Positions 43,444 through 52,894 of a stretch of 64,000 bases of DNA are shown piece by piece. The position numbers and the translations under genes were made by a program. Position 1 is the first letter of the stretch. Each line of letters begins with the position of its first letter. Location: the NCBI RefSeq assembly GCF_000621545.1, contig NZ_JHYA01000012.1, forward strand, positions 1 to 64,000, given 5' to 3'. The notes under the pieces were generated by a model, which made no database searches, was not told the origin of the DNA, and saw only the letters and a program-made list of their open reading frames with translations. The stretch is from Anaerovibrio lipolyticus LB2005 (GTDB lineage Bacteria > Bacillota > Negativicutes > Selenomonadales > Selenomonadaceae).

Positions 43444-44304
43444 TTATTTAAGTGCCTCAGCACCGCCCACGATCTCTGTGATCTCGCGGGTTATGCCGGC
43501 CTGACGAACTTTATTATAGTGCAAATCAAGTTTTGCGATAAGCTCCTGAGCATTATCCGTAGCGTTACTCATGGCATTCATGCGGGAGCTGAGCTCACTG
43601 GCTGCTGCCTGTAAAAGCGCCGCATAAATGGTGGTAACAAGGTACTGTGGAAGAAGATACCCCAGCACCTCAGCTGCATTAGGCTCATAGATGTATTCTG
43701 AACGAATTTTCTTCTCTTCGCCCTCCTCAGTGGCAAGATTGCCAAAAGGAAGCAGCTTAACAGTTTCAGGAACACAGTTAATTGCAGAAATGAATCTGGT
43801 ATAAACCATGTACACTTCCTCAATTTCACCGGACTTGAAACGCTCAATGATATCCTCAGCTATATCCTTGGCATTTTCGAACTTAGGACGTTCGCTGATG
43901 CCAATATATTCACCGGAAACATCATAGCTACGGTTGGAAAAATAATCTCTTGCTTTACGGCCCACAGTTATAAGCTGAGTATTGCCCTTATCCGCCACCT
44001 GGGCAACGGCCTCCTTGATGGCATTACTGGAATATGCTCCAGCAAGGCCCTTATCGGAAGCGATTACCAGAATAAGGCGCTTCCCCCCCGGATAAACCTC
44101 CAGAAGTGGATGACTGAAATCAGTCACATTTGCGGCAACATCAGATACGACCTGAGCCATTTTATCTGCATAAGGCTTATTGGCAACAGCAGCCTCTTTA
44201 GCCTGACGAAGGCGGGAGGTTGCTACCATGTTCATGGCATTTGTGATTTGCTGTATACTCTTTACGCTCTTGATACGACGGCGTATGTCCTGTAAACTAG
44301 CCAA
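43444..44304 (-). CDS. atpG: ATP synthase F1 subunit gamma
   Basis: 286 aa rotor shaft. N-terminal helix SLQDIRRRIKSVKSIQQITN and C-terminal helix with RMNAMSNATDNA and KVRQAGITREITEIVGG. The central domain contains VIASDKGLAGAYSSN. Full length for the family. Confidence 0.98.
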   Translation of the reverse strand: MASLQDIRRRIKSVKSIQQITNAMNMVATSRLRQAKEAAVANKPYADKMAQVVSDVAANVTDFSHPLLEVYPGGKRLILVIASDKGLAGAYSSNAIKEAVAQVADKGNTQLITVGRKARDYFSNRSYDVSGEYIGISERPKFENAKDIAEDIIERFKSGEIEEVYMVYTRFISAINCVPETVKLLPFGNLATEEGEEKKIRSEYIYEPNAAEVLGYLLPQYLVTTIYAALLQAAASELSSRMNAMSNATDNAQELIAKLDLHYNKVRQAGITREITEIVGGAEALK

Positions 44305-44323
44305 ATAAAATCACCTCGCTGCC

Positions 44324-45841
44324 TTATGCCATTTTGTAGGTTACAGTTTCCTTAAATTCCTCAATAGCCTTGGAAATCTCAGCCTCTAAAGCATCATCCA
44401 GCTTTTTCTGATCTGCAATCTTCTGAAGAACAGCCTCATGCTCGTTGTGCATAAACTTCAAAAGGTCACCCTGGAAGGTAACTACCTTGTCCACTGGAAT
44501 ATCGGTCAAAAAGCCACGAACTGCGGAGAAGATTACTACAACCTGTTCCTCTACAGCCAGTGGAGAATACTGAGCCTGCTTCAAAGTCTCAACCATACGT
44601 GCACCACGATCCAACTGAGCCTTGGTAGCCTTATCCAAATCGGAAGCGAACTGTGCGAATGCAGCCAACTCACGATACTGAGCCAGATCCAGACGCATGG
44701 TACCAGCAACCTGTTTCATAGCCTTAATCTGAGCACTACCACCTACACGGGATACAGACAGACCTACGCTGATGGCAGGACGGATACCAGAATAGAACGC
44801 ATCAGTCTCCAGCATAATCTGACCATCAGTGATGGAGATTACATTGGTAGGAATATATGCAGAAACGTCACCTGCCAGAGTCTCGATAATTGGCAGGGCG
44901 GTAATGGAACCAGCACCTAAATTATCGGAGAGCTTGGCAGCACGCTCCAACAGACGGGAATGTAAGTAGAATACATCACCTGGATATGCCTCACGTCCTG
45001 GTGGACGACGGAGCAGCAGAGACATGGCACGATATGCAGCCGCATGCTTGGTAAGGTCATCATATACACAGAGGCAGTGACCGCCCTTGTACATGAAATA
45101 CTCAGCCATAGCTACGCCGGAGTAAGGAGCCAGATACTGAAGCGGAGCACTATCAGAAGCTGTAGCAACAACTACGATGGTGTATTCCATAGCACCGGCA
45201 TCTTCCAATGTCTTAACTACACGGGCAACGGTGGATGCCTTCTGACCAATTGCCACATATACGCAGATACAGTTCTGGCCCTTCTGGTTCAGAATAGTAT
45301 CTACAGCAATAGCAGTCTTACCAGTACCACGGTCACCGATAATCAGCTCACGCTGACCACGGCCAATTGGTACCAGAGCATCAATTGCCTTTAGACCAGT
45401 CTGGAGTGGCTCATGTACTGACTTTCTGTCAGCGATACCAGGAGCCTTGTACTCTACTGGACGATATTCAGTTGTGTTGATAGGTCCCTTGCCATCAACA
45501 GGGCGGCCCAGTGCATCAACTACACGGCCAACCATGGCTTCGCCTACAGGAACCTGCATGATGGTGCCGGTACGTTTTACCATATCGCCTTCCTTGATGG
45601 CAGTATCGCCACCAAGAATAACTGCACCAACGTTGTCCTGCTCCAGATTAAGAACAAGACCATATATATCGTTACCGAAATCAAGGAGCTCACCGGCCAT
45701 AGCCTTGCTGAGGCCATGAACGTGGGCGATACCATCACCGATTTCGATAACAGTGCCTACATCATCAACATTCAAATCAACATTGTAGTTCTTGATTTGA
45801 TCCTTGATAATGGCTGTTATTTCTTCCGGATTCATTTTCAT
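44324..45841 (-). CDS. atpA: ATP synthase F1 subunit alpha
   Basis: 505 aa non-catalytic nucleotide-binding subunit. P-loop [15 protein letters not shown] (~170-180), the arginine finger in [17 protein letters not shown], and the typical [19 protein letters not shown] start. Two ATGs two codons apart could be used. It lies 22 bp after atpH. Confidence 0.99.
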   Translation of the reverse strand: MKMNPEEITAIIKDQIKNYNVDLNVDDVGTVIEIGDGIAHVHGLSKAMAGELLDFGNDIYGLVLNLEQDNVGAVILGGDTAIKEGDMVKRTGTIMQVPVGEAMVGRVVDALGRPVDGKGPINTTEYRPVEYKAPGIADRKSVHEPLQTGLKAIDALVPIGRGQRELIIGDRGTGKTAIAVDTILNQKGQNCICVYVAIGQKASTVARVVKTLEDAGAMEYTIVVVATASDSAPLQYLAPYSGVAMAEYFMYKGGHCLCVYDDLTKHAAAYRAMSLLLRRPPGREAYPGDVFYLHSRLLERAAKLSDNLGAGSITALPIIETLAGDVSAYIPTNVISITDGQIMLETDAFYSGIRPAISVGLSVSRVGGSAQIKAMKQVAGTMRLDLAQYRELAAFAQFASDLDKATKAQLDRGARMVETLKQAQYSPLAVEEQVVVIFSAVRGFLTDIPVDKVVTFQGDLLKFMHNEHEAVLQKIADQKKLDDALEAEISKAIEEFKETVTYKMA

Positions 45842-45863
45842 ACTTCGCTGTCACCCCATTTTC

Positions 45864-46406
45864 TCAATTACTTGCCATCAATTCAGCCTTCAGTGCCTGC
45901 AAACGACCGGTTACACTGCCGTCGATGCGTCTGTCACCGATTTTTACAACTACGCCGCCAATGATTCCCTTGTCCTCGTGCATGCGAAGCTGTACCTTTT
46001 TGCCGGTCACCTCTTCCAATTTGCTGCCAAGACTTGCCTTGAGTTCTGACTTCAAATCAAATGCACTGGTTACATCAGCGATTACAATGCCCTGTGCTTT
46101 ATTGGACATTTCCTGATAGCACTCGTTAATGGCTTCCAGCAACACAATACGACGCTTGTCCACCAGAAGCAGCAAAAACTTAAACATCAAGTCAGAAACC
46201 TCACCCTGCAAAAGCTTGGTAATAAGGTCCTTCTTGGCTTGAGGCTGTACCTGCGGGTTGGTCAGGAAGCCCTTAAGATCAGCCTGTGAAAAAAGGTCGT
46301 GGCTCACCTGAGCAAGCTCCTTGCCGTATTTTTCAAGCTGATTTTCCTCTTTGGCAATCTCAAAGATTGCAACCCCGTATTTACGGGCAAGCTGTATATT
46401 TAACAT
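45864..46406 (-). CDS. atpH: ATP synthase F1 subunit delta
   Basis: 180 aa stator subunit joining F1 to the b dimer. The OSCP-type N-terminal six-helix domain (LARKYGVAIFEIAKEENQ) and the C-terminal KIGDRRIDGSVTGRLQAL are diagnostic. Its start overlaps the atpF stop by 7 bp. Confidence 0.96.
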   Translation of the reverse strand: MLNIQLARKYGVAIFEIAKEENQLEKYGKELAQVSHDLFSQADLKGFLTNPQVQPQAKKDLITKLLQGEVSDLMFKFLLLLVDKRRIVLLEAINECYQEMSNKAQGIVIADVTSAFDLKSELKASLGSKLEEVTGKKVQLRMHEDKGIIGGVVVKIGDRRIDGSVTGRLQALKAELMASN

Positions 46407-46903
46407 GGCAAATCACCAATCTTGTCCTTATCGAGCTGGTCGATAAACTCCTTGATAAGTGCTTCATTCTCAGCAGCATCAATATTTTTGGAAACGATTT
46501 TCTCAGCTGCGGCAATGGAAAGTGCAGCAACCTGTCCCTTGAGCTTTTCAACTGCCAGAGCGCGTTCCCTCTGAATTTCCTGCTGGGCAGCATGCTTCAT
46601 CTGATCGATTTCAGCTTTTGTTGTCTGCATGCTGGCCTCATGATCTTCACGAGTGCGCTTTTCTGCCTTGTCAATGATCTCCTGAGCCTTTACACGGGCA
46701 CCTGCCAGCTGTTCCTGATACTGCTTCAGGGTAGCTTCAGCAGCTGCAGCATCGTCGTCAGCCTTCTTAATGCTGCCGGCGATTCTTTCCTCACGCTCTT
46801 TTAACATCTTAACAATAGGCTTGTACGCAAAAATACGGAGAAGAACAACAAGAACCAAGAAGTTCAGCATCTGCGCAATTAATGTTGCGTTAATATCAAT
46901 CAA
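46400..46903 (-). CDS. atpF: ATP synthase F0 subunit b
   Basis: 167 aa peripheral stalk. One N-terminal transmembrane helix (~8-25, AQMLNFLVLVVLLRIFAYKP) is followed by a long charged coiled-coil. 44 bp after atpE. Confidence 0.96.
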   Translation of the reverse strand: MIDINATLIAQMLNFLVLVVLLRIFAYKPIVKMLKEREERIAGSIKKADDDAAAAEATLKQYQEQLAGARVKAQEIIDKAEKRTREDHEASMQTTKAEIDQMKHAAQQEIQRERALAVEKLKGQVAALSIAAAEKIVSKNIDAAENEALIKEFIDQLDKDKIGDLPC

Positions 46904-46947
46904 TTCTATTGCCCCCTCTACTTAATAGCCTCATCGGTAGCGTTAAA

Positions 46948-47199
46948 TTACTTGATGAGTGGATTAGCGTAGAGAATAATCAGGGCAATAACGGTGGCGA
47001 TAATACACATTGCCTCGATCAGACCTACGGAAATCAAGGTGTTAGTGAAGAGTGCGTTCTTTGCCTCTGGCTGACGGGTCAAGCCCTCAATAAACTTACT
47101 GGTTACCAGTGCATCACCTAAAGCTGCACCAACTGCTGCCAAACCCATAATAATACCTACACCGATCATAGCTGCCGCTACCATAACTGAATGTTCCAT
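46948..47199 (-). CDS. atpE: ATP synthase F0 subunit c, with a helix-1 aspartate
   Basis: 83 aa, two transmembrane helices joined by the RQPEAKN loop. The ion-binding carboxylate of helix 2 is Glu62 (GLIEAM). Helix 1 carries a second acid, Asp29 (AALGDALV), where most c subunits have a hydrophobic residue or, in sodium-type rings, Gln. The Ser/Thr after the helix-2 Glu that is typical of sodium sites is Ala here. A start at 47199 with AAGGAGG 8 bp upstream is clear; the frame extends upstream without one. Confidence 0.96.
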   Translation of the reverse strand: MEHSVMVAAAMIGVGIIMGLAAVGAALGDALVTSKFIEGLTRQPEAKNALFTNTLISVGLIEAMCIIATVIALIILYANPLIK

Positions 47200-47270
47200 T
47201 AGATAATCCTCCTTAAAATAAATAACGATTTTTTCTGTTTTCGTCATGATAACATAACGAGAAAACGTTC

Positions 47271-47939
47271 TTACTCCTCACTGTCCTTTACTGCATTGGC
47301 CAAATAAGCCAAGGAAAGGCTGGTGAAGATAAATGCCTGTACTCCGCCGATAAACAAACTGAAAGCCAGCCATGCTACAGATGGTAGAATTGCCCATTTA
47401 GCCAGCATAAGCAAAATAATGATGAGAATCTCACCTGCCAGAATGTTACCAAATAGACGGAAGGCCAGTGTGATTGGCTTGGCTATTTCCTCAATAACGT
47501 TAATGATAACAAAAATTGGGAACGGTTGGAAGAAATGCTTAATATAATGCATTCCCTTCATGTACACGCCCAAAGTGTGTACCATAACGATAATGAAAAG
47601 TGCCAGGCCCAAGGTGGTGTTCAGATCATTTGTCGGCGATGCCATAGTAGGCACCAGACCAAGCCAATTGGCTACAATCAGGAAAAGGAACAATGTTACA
47701 ATCAATGGACAAAGGAATTCTCCCTTTGGCCCAAGACTGGTAAGCGTCTGTTCCCTAAGCCACACGATGAGTCCCTCAACAATGTTCTGGGCACCAGTTG
47801 GTACCATTTTGAGGTTCCTGGTGGCAAGTATAGCTATTAATAAAACAATGGCCATACTTATCCAGGTCATCACCAGTGTCTCCCAATTGAAGGTCAGGCC
47901 GGCAAACTGCACTGTTTCACGAACACCGATTTCATGCAT
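47271..47939 (-). CDS. atpB: ATP synthase F0 subunit a
   Basis: 222 aa, five or six transmembrane segments forming the ion half-channels. The essential arginine is in PITLAFRLFGNILAGE. The N-terminal HEIGVRETVQFAGLTFNWE is typical. Confidence 0.97.
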   Translation of the reverse strand: MHEIGVRETVQFAGLTFNWETLVMTWISMAIVLLIAILATRNLKMVPTGAQNIVEGLIVWLREQTLTSLGPKGEFLCPLIVTLFLFLIVANWLGLVPTMASPTNDLNTTLGLALFIIVMVHTLGVYMKGMHYIKHFFQPFPIFVIINVIEEIAKPITLAFRLFGNILAGEILIIILLMLAKWAILPSVAWLAFSLFIGGVQAFIFTSLSLAYLANAVKDSEE

Positions 47940-48002
47940 AACCTATACCCCCTTCTAATGTATCCGGCCCATGCCGGACACAACATGAGAATTTATATTG
48001 AC

Positions 48003-48380
48003 CTACAGATATCTGCTGTAGTTGTTCTGTATCAGCAAAACCATACCCAGAACATAAACAATGGCAAAGCCTGCAACCACAGCTGCAAACTGTTCCACCG
48101 AAATCTGGATAGCCGTGCCAAATACTGCCAAAAGCAGCACTAATCGTAAAATAAGTCCCATTGCCATAGTACTTTTCGCCTGGGCCACAGTCATATCTGA
48201 ACTGCGCCACAGTCTTCCCAGCATGACACCATACCAGGCAAAGCCCATGAGATAACCGGCTGCCAAGCCACAAAGCAGGACTATCTGCTGATATACCGAA
48301 AGAGAAACCGCCACCATGGCAGTCAACACTCCCAGTATTTTTAACATCTTAATGATGTTAGTCAATATAACTTCCCGCAT
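48003..48380 (-). CDS. atpI: ATP synthase subunit I (AtpI)
   Basis: 125 aa with four hydrophobic segments and the family pattern GLAAGYLMGFAWYGVMLGR and SMAMGLILRL. AtpI assists c-ring assembly. It sits 63 bp before atpB and 171 bp after atpZ, in the usual position. The gap to atpZ contains a three-way-junction-like structure (48469-48546). Confidence 0.85.
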   Translation of the reverse strand: MREVILTNIIKMLKILGVLTAMVAVSLSVYQQIVLLCGLAAGYLMGFAWYGVMLGRLWRSSDMTVAQAKSTMAMGLILRLVLLLAVFGTAIQISVEQFAAVVAGFAIVYVLGMVLLIQNNYSRYL

Positions 48381-48468
48381 ATTCCTCCTCCGACAAGTTT
48401 TATATTTACCCGTCTTCGTTGAATATAGTATTGCTCTGCACCGGAAAATTCCGATACAGAATAATTAT

Positions 48469-48546
48469 AACGCAGTTGTTCATATTTTGCTATAAGCAAA
48501 ATATTCATTATTAGCGTTTCAACACGCTATGAACTTGAACTGCGTT
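48469..48546. other. Predicted three-way junction between atpZ and atpI
   Basis: Outer stem AACGCAGTT/AACTGCGTT (48469-48477, 48538-48546), extended by GTTCAT/ATGAAC. It encloses two hairpins: ATATTTTGC/GCAAAATAT (48482-48504) and TAGCG/CGCTA (48512-48529). All stems are perfect. It lies within the ATP synthase operon leader region. Confidence 0.7.
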
Positions 48547-48551
48547 GTAAC

Positions 48552-48815
48552 CTAAATAATTCCTTTAAGCTGTTTGTAGGTCAGATAAAAGGCAATGGGG
48601 AATCCAAGAACAATTCCCGTCAGCTTTCCACCGTATTCAAGACCCAGAAAATCATCTGCCATAGCCCCCAGAAAAATACAGATTCCTATAACTACAGCAA
48701 AGAAAATACCTACGCCCCCTAAAACACCGAAGGCCTTCAAAGCTTGAGCCAAGCCACTGGCTTCTTTCTCTTTATGCTCATCTCTGTTATTATTCGCCGC
48801 CTTCAAGTGTTTCAC
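48552..48815 (-). CDS. atpZ: AtpZ/AtpI-family ATP synthase accessory protein
   Basis: 87 aa. A charged N-terminus (Lys/Asn/Asp, ~1-22) and two transmembrane helices (~26-48, 62-84) with the conserved GLEYGGKLTGIVLGF motif. AtpZ proteins work with AtpI in ring assembly or divalent-cation transport. It is the first gene of the atp operon. Confidence 0.85.
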   Translation of the reverse strand: MKHLKAANNNRDEHKEKEASGLAQALKAFGVLGGVGIFFAVVIGICIFLGAMADDFLGLEYGGKLTGIVLGFPIAFYLTYKQLKGII

Positions 48816-48953
48816 CTTCCTCTGCCCCTTGAAATATCAACAACACTTGAAATTATAGCAAATATTCCTCCATTGTGAAACAATTCTGTTAAATTTATGA
48901 AAATAATTTCATACTAATGTTTTCATAATTTCTATTTATACTTTTATACAAAT

Positions 48954-49137
48954 GGGCAGGGCTGTTTTCTGTCGCGACGGTCATGGGCCTAAAACTTTTT
49001 GTCCTAATTAAATAGTGAAAAAAATCATAACTCGCTTCGCTCAAACAGATGATTTTTGTCACTAAAATAGATGTGCGGACAAAAGCGTTTCTTAACGACT
49101 CATGACCTAATTGCTCCAGTAAGCACCCCTGTCCTTA
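48954..49137. repeat. Giant-hairpin repeat element, copy B
   Basis: A ~185-bp imperfect palindrome with an uninterrupted 19-nt loop AACTCGCTTCGCTCAAACA (49029-49047) flanked by AAAAATCAT/ATGATTTTT. It aligns with copy A but differs by compensatory changes: TGTCC/GGACA where A has TGTTC/GAACA, and AGTGA/TCACT where A has AGTGG/CCACT. Confidence 0.87.
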
Positions 49138-49348
49138 TGTGCAATAACTGTGGGTGGCATGGAATAAGGACATGAAGCATGCGAAGCTCAAAATGACACC
49201 TCTGTAATAAACTCATCGAAGCCACTGTGATGTGGCGGACGGTTACGAAGTCCGTCCATACCATCTTTAAGCCGATAAATAAATTGATGTGGCACTAGCG
49301 AAGCAAATGAATGGCCTATTCCATGACAGGACCCACATTGTAACAAAT

Positions 49349-49377
49349 AAAAAAAGGACCACGGATAACGCAGTCCT
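49349..49377 (-). terminator. Terminator of wecB
   Basis: Stem AGGAC/GTCCT with a 13-nt interior, followed on the minus strand by a seven-T run, 14 bp after the wecB stop. Confidence 0.65.
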
Positions 49378-49390
49378 CAAATTTATGAAA

Positions 49391-50551
49391 TTATTTTGCC
49401 ACGAAGCGGTCCGGCTTTGCATGTCCCTTTCCATATTTATGGAGGATAGCCTCCACAATACGGCGGGATGCCTGGCCATCACCATAAGGGTTGCATGCCT
49501 CTGCCATACTGTTGTACTCGTTTTTATCAGTCAACAGCTTCTTGGCTTCCTCATATACAACCTTTTCATCAGTACCAATGAGCTTGACAGTACCTGCCTC
49601 CACCGCCTCAGGGCGTTCTGTGGTATCACGGAGTACCAGAACCGGCTTGCCTAAAGCTGGTGCCTCCTCCTGAACTCCACCGGAGTCAGTGAGAATCATA
49701 TAAGCTCTGTGCATAAGGTTGGCAAAAGGCTCATAGTCCAACGGATCAATGAGATAAATCTTATCGTGTCCGCCAAGTTCTTCCTTAACTACCTCACGCA
49801 CCTTCGGATTCTTATGAACAGGGAAGACAATCTCCACATCCTCAAATTCCTCAGTGAGCTGACGCAGAGCCTTGTATACGTTGCGCATTGGTTCACCCAG
49901 ATTCTCACGGCGGTGAGTAGTAACCAAAATTATTCGTTTATTTTTGTAGTCAATATTCTGAAGGGTTTCGTTTTCAAATACAAAATCCTCCCGAACAGTT
50001 TTATGAAGAGCATCAATAACAGTGTTACCTGTAACAAAAATGCCTTCCTTATTGATGGATTCTGCCAAAAGGTTGCTCTCAGAGGTGTTAGTAGGAGCAA
50101 AATGCATATCGGCGATGGAGCCAGTGAGTTTGCGGTTCATTTCCTCTGGGAATGGTGAATACTTGTTGTGAGTTCTCAGACCTGCCTCCACATGGCCAAC
50201 AGCAGTCTGATGATAATATGCAGCCAAAGCCCCGGCAAAGGTGGTGGTGGTATCACCATGCACCAGCACAATATCAGGTTTTTCCTTCTGCAATACCTTA
50301 TCCAGGCCCATCATAGCCCTGGATGTAATATCAAACAATGTCTGGCCAGCAGCCATAATATCCAGATCATAATCTGGTTTAATATGAAAAAGATTTAATA
50401 CCTGATCCAGCATATCACGATGCTGGGCAGTAACAGCCACTACTGGCTTAATCTCCTCAGGATGTTTGGCCAGCTCCAGCACTACAGGAGCCATTTTAAT
50501 TGCCTCCGGACGGGTACCAAACACAGTCATTACTTTAATCCTTTTCCCCAT
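49391..50551 (-). CDS. wecB: UDP-N-acetylglucosamine 2-epimerase (non-hydrolysing)
   Basis: 386 aa. It interconverts UDP-GlcNAc and UDP-ManNAc for cell-surface polysaccharide. Hallmarks: VFGTRPEAIKMAPV, VHGDTTT, GHVEAGLRT, FPEEMNR and DSGGVQEEAPALGKPVLVLRDTTERPE. The ATG at 50551 follows AAGGGG by 6 bp. Next to tagO/wecA, which starts the lipid-linked chain. Confidence 0.97.
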   Translation of the reverse strand: MGKRIKVMTVFGTRPEAIKMAPVVLELAKHPEEIKPVVAVTAQHRDMLDQVLNLFHIKPDYDLDIMAAGQTLFDITSRAMMGLDKVLQKEKPDIVLVHGDTTTTFAGALAAYYHQTAVGHVEAGLRTHNKYSPFPEEMNRKLTGSIADMHFAPTNTSESNLLAESINKEGIFVTGNTVIDALHKTVREDFVFENETLQNIDYKNKRIILVTTHRRENLGEPMRNVYKALRQLTEEFEDVEIVFPVHKNPKVREVVKEELGGHDKIYLIDPLDYEPFANLMHRAYMILTDSGGVQEEAPALGKPVLVLRDTTERPEAVEAGTVKLIGTDEKVVYEEAKKLLTDKNEYNSMAEACNPYGDGQASRRIVEAILHKYGKGHAKPDRFVAK

Positions 50552-50599
50552 CTTAATCCCCTTCCACACATGAGATAACTACGAATATATTATTAAGTA

Positions 50600-51637
50600 T
50601 CAAGGATTCTTCATTCTAAGAATACCAAGTTTTTTGGCACCGAAAAATACCAGCAGTATAACAGCCACTACAATGGCAACAGCAATACCACCGGATACTT
50701 CATTAAGAAGAACAGCACTAAGTCCCAGCATGGCGCTGATAACATACATCAACAGCACAGCCTGACGCTGGTTAAAGCCCATATCCAAAAGGCGATGATG
50801 CAAATGTCCCTTGTCTGGCTTAAAAATTGGAACGCCACCGCGATAACGGCGGATAATGGCAAAGGAGGTGTCAAGAATTGGCACCCCCAAGGCCAAAATA
50901 GGCACAATAAGGGCGATAGTCGCCGCACTCTTAACCGCACCAATTACAGAAATTCCCGCCAACACAAAACCAAGGAGCATACTGCCTGTATCTCCCATAA
51001 AAATCTTTGCCGGGTTAAAATTATACCAAAGGAATCCAATAGCTGCTCCGGCCAATGCTGCTGTAATAATAGTCACCAGCACAAAGGCATTCTGAATAGC
51101 CACCAAAAGTATCGTAATGGAAGCAATAGTGGCCACACCTGCGGCCAAACCATCCAAACCGTCAATAAGATTAACAGTATTGGTCAGACCCACAATCCAA
51201 AAAAGGGTTGCAGGAATGGCAAAGTATTCCAGATAGAAATAATCACCAAAAGGATCCGCTATGAAATCAATCTGCACCCCAAAGGCAACCAGCACTCCCG
51301 CAGCAACAATCTGCCCCAGCAACTTCACCTTAGGGGGAAGATTCTTATAATCGTCCACTAAACCAAGGATAACAATCAGGGTTGCACCAATCAAAAGGCC
51401 AATAACACCTGACTGAACATCCTCAGGCAGCATATCCAACTGTAACGTAGCCAACACACCTGCCATAAAGGCAATATAAATACCTAAGCCTCCAATACGG
51501 GGAATAGGTTTTTTATGTACTTTTCTGGCATCAGGTGCATCCATAGCACCAGTTTTATCTGCAAATAATATAACAGCCGGGGTAATCACCAGTGATACCA
51601 CCAAAGCTATAAGTAATGCCCAAACGAAATTTGGCAT
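50600..51637 (-). CDS. tagO: Undecaprenyl-phosphate GlcNAc-1-phosphate transferase (MraY/WecA family)
   Basis: 345 aa integral membrane enzyme with about ten hydrophobic helices. Catalytic motifs: [39 protein letters not shown] and the C-terminal [10 protein letters not shown]. It loads GlcNAc-1-P on undecaprenyl phosphate to start surface glycans (O-antigen, ECA or teichoic-type polymers). The name wecA is equally possible in a diderm. Confidence 0.93.
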   Translation of the reverse strand: MPNFVWALLIALVVSLVITPAVILFADKTGAMDAPDARKVHKKPIPRIGGLGIYIAFMAGVLATLQLDMLPEDVQSGVIGLLIGATLIVILGLVDDYKNLPPKVKLLGQIVAAGVLVAFGVQIDFIADPFGDYFYLEYFAIPATLFWIVGLTNTVNLIDGLDGLAAGVATIASITILLVAIQNAFVLVTIITAALAGAAIGFLWYNFNPAKIFMGDTGSMLLGFVLAGISVIGAVKSAATIALIVPILALGVPILDTSFAIIRRYRGGVPIFKPDKGHLHHRLLDMGFNQRQAVLLMYVISAMLGLSAVLLNEVSGGIAVAIVVAVILLVFFGAKKLGILRMKNP

Positions 51638-51737
51638 AAAAAGTCACCTGCTTTCTTTAGAACATACCAATTTTACTCCACGAAATACGCTCTGTCAACA
51701 AGATTAAAAGCAGGTATAAAGGAAAAAATAGATGGGC

Positions 51738-52196
51738 TTACTTAATATCCTTTGGCTCAACTTCCACCACTGAACCATCAGACTCCAGATAAATTACCTT
51801 ATCCAGCATGGCATTTCTAAGCATGCGCCTGCAGAGAAGACATGGCTTGCCGCTGGCCAGGGTTCCGTCTGCATTATAGCCCACAATATAGGCTGTGGCC
51901 CCCTTCATTTTCTCAGGATCACCATTAATAATGGCATTCTGCTCTGCGTGGACAGCTACACACAACTCATAATTCTGTCCTGGCTTGATCCCCAGGCGTT
52001 GACGCTCACAAAGACCAGTATCAATGCAGTTGGCCTCACCTCTTGGGGCACCGTTATATCCAGTACTGATGATAATTTTATCCTTAACGATAATTGCCCC
52101 GTATTTGCGCCTAAGACAGGTGGAGCGTTTTCCTACTGCCTTGGAAATATCAAGAAAATACTCATTCCATTCCGGTCTCTTTGAAGCATCAGCCAT
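51738..52196 (-). CDS. comEB: dCMP deaminase (ComEB-like)
   Basis: 152 aa zinc enzyme converting dCMP to dUMP for dTTP synthesis. Zinc and catalytic residues: VHAEQNAI (HxE) and GKPCLLCRRM (CxxC). GGGGAG lies 6 bp before the ATG at 52196. The longer upstream frame runs into the yqgF-like gene. Confidence 0.93.
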   Translation of the reverse strand: MADASKRPEWNEYFLDISKAVGKRSTCLRRKYGAIIVKDKIIISTGYNGAPRGEANCIDTGLCERQRLGIKPGQNYELCVAVHAEQNAIINGDPEKMKGATAYIVGYNADGTLASGKPCLLCRRMLRNAMLDKVIYLESDGSVVEVEPKDIK

Positions 52197-52233
52197 TTTT
52201 TTCTCCCCTTCTTTTGTTTTCCCATACTCTTTA

Positions 52234-52653
52234 TTATTTATGTTCGTCCAGAAATCTTCTGGCCAAAATAACCGCCACAAAATCATCCACCGGCTCTGGT
52301 GGCACCTGCATACTTGTAGGTATCAGCCTTCTCCACCCCTTTGGGGGCTTTACCTTCCAATATTCACCACGGGCCAGCTGTGTAGTATAGTACTCATCAA
52401 CCTCCTCCAGTTGGAGCCCCGGGCACTCATTTTTTATACGGACCTGTGCTTCGCCGGAGGTGGTACCATTACCAATTACAAGTATATCAGCTTCATAGTC
52501 TCTCTTCAAATTGCTAATAATATTGGGCAGAGAAGCCGTATCCACCACCCGCTGATAAAGGACAGTACCATCTGTTGACAAAGCGGCTACACCACACTTA
52601 TCCCGCCCCGGGTCAACTGCCAATATACTTTTTCCTGATATTTCCATATTCAA
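52234..52653 (-). CDS. YqgF-like RNase-H-fold protein
   Basis: 139 aa. The N-terminal LAVDPGRDKCGVA and central ILVIGNGTTSGEAQ match the RuvC/YqgF RNase-H fold; canonical YqgF processes the pre-16S 5' end. The C-terminal SMQVPPEPVDDFVAVILA is typical of the short relatives in firmicutes. The start is TTG at 52653 with AGGAG 8 bp upstream; an ATG two codons later has poor spacing. Confidence 0.78.
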   Translation of the reverse strand: MNMEISGKSILAVDPGRDKCGVAALSTDGTVLYQRVVDTASLPNIISNLKRDYEADILVIGNGTTSGEAQVRIKNECPGLQLEEVDEYYTTQLARGEYWKVKPPKGWRRLIPTSMQVPPEPVDDFVAVILARRFLDEHK

Positions 52654-52675
52654 AACAATTACTCCTAATGAAATA

Positions 52676-52862
52676 AAGGTAGAAGCTGTTGTCTTTCGCT
52701 CAGTTTCATCGCTAAAGCTATTTTTTGCATAATAATTAGCAGCAAGAAAAATCCGAACTCGCTTCGCTCAAACAACGGATGTTTTCTCGCTGTGTAAGTA
52801 AGCAAAAAATCGCTTTTTAACGCTCTGAAACTTAATGCTCAAGACAATCAGCCTCTACCTTA
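52676..52862. repeat. Giant-hairpin repeat element, copy C
   Basis: A ~187-bp palindrome filling the gap between the DUF3084 gene and the yqgF-like gene. It has the same 19-nt loop (52756-52774) flanked by ATCCG/CGGAT. The outer stem is AAGGTAGAAGCTG against CAGCCTCTACCTT, and an inner stem is GCTATTTTTTGC against GCAAAAAATCGC. The stem sequence is unrelated to copies A and B. Confidence 0.87.
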
Positions 52863-52894
52863 TACTTATAATTTATAGTTAATTATCATAATGT

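Larger units (their letters stand above)
48816..49390. other. Non-coding region between wecB and atpZ
   Basis: A 575-bp gap. It contains repeat copy B (48954-49137) and the wecB terminator (49349-49377). A short inverted repeat GGACGG/CCGTCC at about 49233-49253 is also present. No coding frame is convincing. Confidence 0.55.

Noticed and set aside
49233-49253. GGACGG/CCGTCC hairpin as part of a tRNA
   Set aside because: No D-arm, T-arm or acceptor stem can be drawn around it.
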